A DNA stretch of 8,032 nucleotides from Chitinophagales bacterium (GTDB lineage Bacteria; Bacteroidota; Bacteroidia; Chitinophagales; Saprospiraceae), in assembly GCA_013298445.1 (NCBI GenBank), contig JAAFHQ010000250.1, positions 1 through 8,032 of the forward strand. Direction: 5' to 3'. The translations under genes and the position numbers were made by a program. The notes beneath the pieces were generated by a model. It was given only the letters and a program-made list of their open reading frames with translations, had not been told where the DNA came from and made no database searches. Of the stretch, positions 6,273 through 8,032 are shown piece by piece; the stretch's first letter is position 1; each line of letters opens with the position of its first letter.

Positions 6273-6306
6273 TTTGCTGTTTTGCTTTTGTTTCGACACC
6301 AACACT

Positions 6307-7026
6307 ATGGATAAACAGACTTTTTTGGCAAGCGGATTATTGGAGCAATACGTTTTAGGCATTACTGACCCTGAAGAAACACAGGAAGTAGAGCAACACC
6401 TCAATTTGTACCCAGAGCTTCATCAGGAAGTGGCCGCAATGCGTGAAGCCATCAAACAATATGCCCTGCAACAAGAAATTCCAGCTCCGGCACAAAAAAC
6501 GAATGAACCTCAACGCAGTTCCACTGCTGCGGCTCCTAAAACTTATGGTCAGATTCATTGGTTGAGTGTGGTGGTGCTTGGGGCCTTAGCACTACTGTGT
6601 GTCTTATCCGCTTTGCGCATGCGCAATTTGCAGGAAGAAAACAAAACTTTATTGACTCAATTGAGTACCTGTGAAAGCCGCGAAGAAATTGTTGCTTTCC
6701 TCAAAGACTCGCAAACCCAACCCGTGGTACTGACCGAAACTGCTGCAAATACTGAGGCAGCAGCATTGGTTTACTGGAACAAAGTGAGCAAAAAAGCCAT
6801 GCTCAATCCTTTTAACCTGCCCAAGTTGCCGGAAGATCAACAATACCAGATCTGGGTAGACGTGGCTGGAAAAATGATCAGCATTGGTTTGATCGCGCAA
6901 GATTTGGCCAAATACCAGGATTTGGTTTTTTTAGAAAATGCCGCAAGTTTGAATGTGACGATTGAGCCTAAAGGAGGGAGCAAAGAGCCCACCGTGAGTA
7001 GATTGGTGGCTAGCCGGGTGATCTAA
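6307..7026 (+). CDS. RskA-type anti-sigma factor, single-pass membrane protein without zinc motif
   Basis: Probably a membrane-bound anti-sigma factor holding an ECF sigma factor inactive. With the ATG at 6307 it has 239 residues. Residues 5-55 form the cytosolic helical domain (ASGLLEQYVLG, then EEVEQHL-like and YPELHQEV). It has no Cys, so the zinc-binding HxxxCxxC of ZAS proteins is absent. Residues 59-82 are a Pro/Ala/Thr-rich linker. One transmembrane helix covers about 84-103, followed by a short coiled-coil-like stretch (RMRNLQEENKTLLTQL). The C-terminal half matches the RskA periplasmic domain: VYWNK at 155, LPKLPEDQQYQIWVD (YQIW 180-183) and TIEPKGGSKEPT near 218-229. No sigma gene is adjacent, which is unusual. 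A longer start at 6274 would only add residues encoded by the flank of repeat C. The neighbour on the right is convergent. Confidence 0.85.
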   Translation: MDKQTFLASGLLEQYVLGITDPEETQEVEQHLNLYPELHQEVAAMREAIKQYALQQEIPAPAQKTNEPQRSSTAAAPKTYGQIHWLSVVVLGALALLCVLSALRMRNLQEENKTLLTQLSTCESREEIVAFLKDSQTQPVVLTETAANTEAAALVYWNKVSKKAMLNPFNLPKLPEDQQYQIWVDVAGKMISIGLIAQDLAKYQDLVFLENAASLNVTIEPKGGSKEPTVSRLVASRVI

Positions 7027-7097
7027 TCTTTCAATGTTTTATTTCCGTTTTTGTTCCAGCCCTAAGTAGACTGCCTTGGCTAGAGATGCAGCAATAA

Positions 7098-8032
7098 CTA
7101 GCTAGCATTTCTCCTCCAAATCCGCTCCAGCAATACCCCGATGCCAACAATCGTCAAAGTCCCCAACACCACGGTCAATTTGGAATCAAAAGGGCTTTGC
7201 CAATCCAATGGAAAAAAGTCCTTGAAACTCAACCAGGCAATGAGCAACAGGCCGATAATCGCGGCAATTTGTGCGGCCCGCTCCCCTACCCTCTTGTTCA
7301 AAAATCCCAACAAAAACAGCCCTAACATCCCACTGGCAAACAAACCTGCCATTTTCCACCAGGCGTCCAGCAAACTTTTCACTCCGATCATGCCCAAACC
7401 AAAAGCCATACCCAGACAGCCCATGACCACCGTTGCAATGCGCAATACCCGCAATTGCTGTTCGGGACTCGCCTGTGGATTAAAGTAGCGCTGATAGATG
7501 TCTTGTAAAAAAACGGTGGCAGAACTGTTCATCCCGCTGCTCATCGTGCTCATGGCCGCAGATAATAATGCCGCCATCAATAACCCAAGAAAGCCCGTAG
7601 GGATTTGTGTTTTGATAAAAAAGGGCAATACTTTATCCCCGTAATCGGCTGGCTGCAAGGCGTTAAAATCCAGGCCTTTTCCAAGGGCGACCTGTTGTTT
7701 GAGTTCCAGAATCAATTCTGGTTGTTGCTGGTAATAGACATACAAGGCCGTTCCAATAAAAAAGAAAAGCATCGAAACGGGCAGGTAATACAGCACGCAC
7801 AACCAGATGCTACGCGAGGCATCCTGCGTATTCCGAGCCGTATGATACCGTTGAATGTAGTTTTGATCGATACCGAAATTGGTCAGATTGATGAAAAAAC
7901 CGTACAAAAACACGACCCAAAAACTGCTTTGAAAAAAATCGGGCCGAAAGCTGCCCAGGCTGAATTTGTGTTCTTGCCAACCCGTCGAAACGATGGTGGA
8001 CAACTTGACTTGGGACAACACGATGCCCAAGA
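7098..8032 (-). CDS. Sodium:solute symporter family protein, C-terminal 310 residues (5' end cut by window)
   Basis: An inner-membrane transporter of the SSS (SLC5-like) family that uses the sodium gradient to bring in a small solute; the substrate cannot be inferred. The frame is open to the right edge, so the first part, about 200 residues by family length, is missing. The leftmost in-frame TTG near 8030 is an internal Leu. Family marks are GIDQNYIQRYHTARN, a loop typical of SSS proteins, and TGFLGLLMAALLSAAMST followed by MNSSATVFLQDIYQRY, the helix that normally supplies Na+ site Ser/Thr residues. DAWWKMAGLFASGMLGLFLLG follows. About seven hydrophobic helices remain. It ends with TAG at 7098-7100. 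The 71 bp between it and the convergent anti-sigma gene show no convincing terminator hairpin. Confidence 0.92.
   Translation of the reverse strand, partial: LGIVLSQVKLSTIVSTGWQEHKFSLGSFRPDFFQSSFWVVFLYGFFINLTNFGIDQNYIQRYHTARNTQDASRSIWLCVLYYLPVSMLFFFIGTALYVYYQQQPELILELKQQVALGKGLDFNALQPADYGDKVLPFFIKTQIPTGFLGLLMAALLSAAMSTMSSGMNSSATVFLQDIYQRYFNPQASPEQQLRVLRIATVVMGCLGMAFGLGMIGVKSLLDAWWKMAGLFASGMLGLFLLGFLNKRVGERAAQIAAIIGLLLIAWLSFKDFFPLDWQSPFDSKLTVVLGTLTIVGIGVLLERIWRRNAS

Noticed and set aside
7027..7097. Possible bidirectional terminator between the convergent anti-sigma and symporter genes
   Set aside because: Only a weak AGCC...GGCT pairing with a long loop and mismatches is present; there is no stable stem followed by a T-run on either strand.
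1..8032. A defence system, prophage, integrated element or transposase gene
   Set aside because: All coding regions are assigned to housekeeping, envelope or transport families. No integrase, nuclease, toxin or transposase motif was seen on either strand.

Overview
The window looks like a chromosomal segment of a member of the Bacteroidota. Three things point there: the N-terminal part of a SusC/RagA-type TonB-dependent receptor, a PdxJ of the Bacteroidota type (VNINKIA, HPRPDERH), and start codons without Shine-Dalgarno sequences. A Saprospiraceae-like source is my guess, not shown by the sequence. No tRNA, rRNA, CRISPR array or transposase gene was found.

Layout, left to right. Positions 1-1421 (minus) hold the first 473 codons of a SusC-like receptor that runs off the left edge, with an AT-rich 222-bp leader. 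Positions 1644-2363 (minus) are pdxJ, vitamin B6 synthesis. Positions 2573-3496, 3498-4331 and 4420-5067 (plus) are a CPBP-family membrane protease, CdsA (CDP-diacylglycerol synthase) and a short-form phosphatidylserine decarboxylase: a membrane/phospholipid gene group. Positions 5064-6089 (minus) encode a ten-repeat WG protein whose stop codon overlaps the psd stop. Positions 6307-7026 (plus) encode a zinc-less RskA-type anti-sigma factor with no sigma gene beside it. Positions 7098-8032 (minus) are the C-terminal part of a sodium:solute symporter cut by the right edge.

The most unusual content is intergenic. Three gaps (2364-2502, 4333-4418, 6121-6272) hold copies of one family of long palindromes. 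The arms are irregular 8-10 bp units of GTTGAG or GTTTAG. They flank a conserved GC-rich core, GGCTACCGCGAGCG, and in two copies a nested loop with GACAA...TTGTC. Arm identity is matched within each copy but differs between copies. Two copies end against start codons (pdxJ and psd, both CTCAAC-N-ATG). Copies one and three lie between divergent genes; copy two fills the gap between cdsA and psd. Naive gene calling reads through these arms and gives false N-terminal extensions to three proteins, so I set the starts downstream of them.

The protein-coding genes themselves are ordinary. The palindrome family is the candidate for something undescribed: a mobile REP/MITE-like repeat, a regulatory element, or both.
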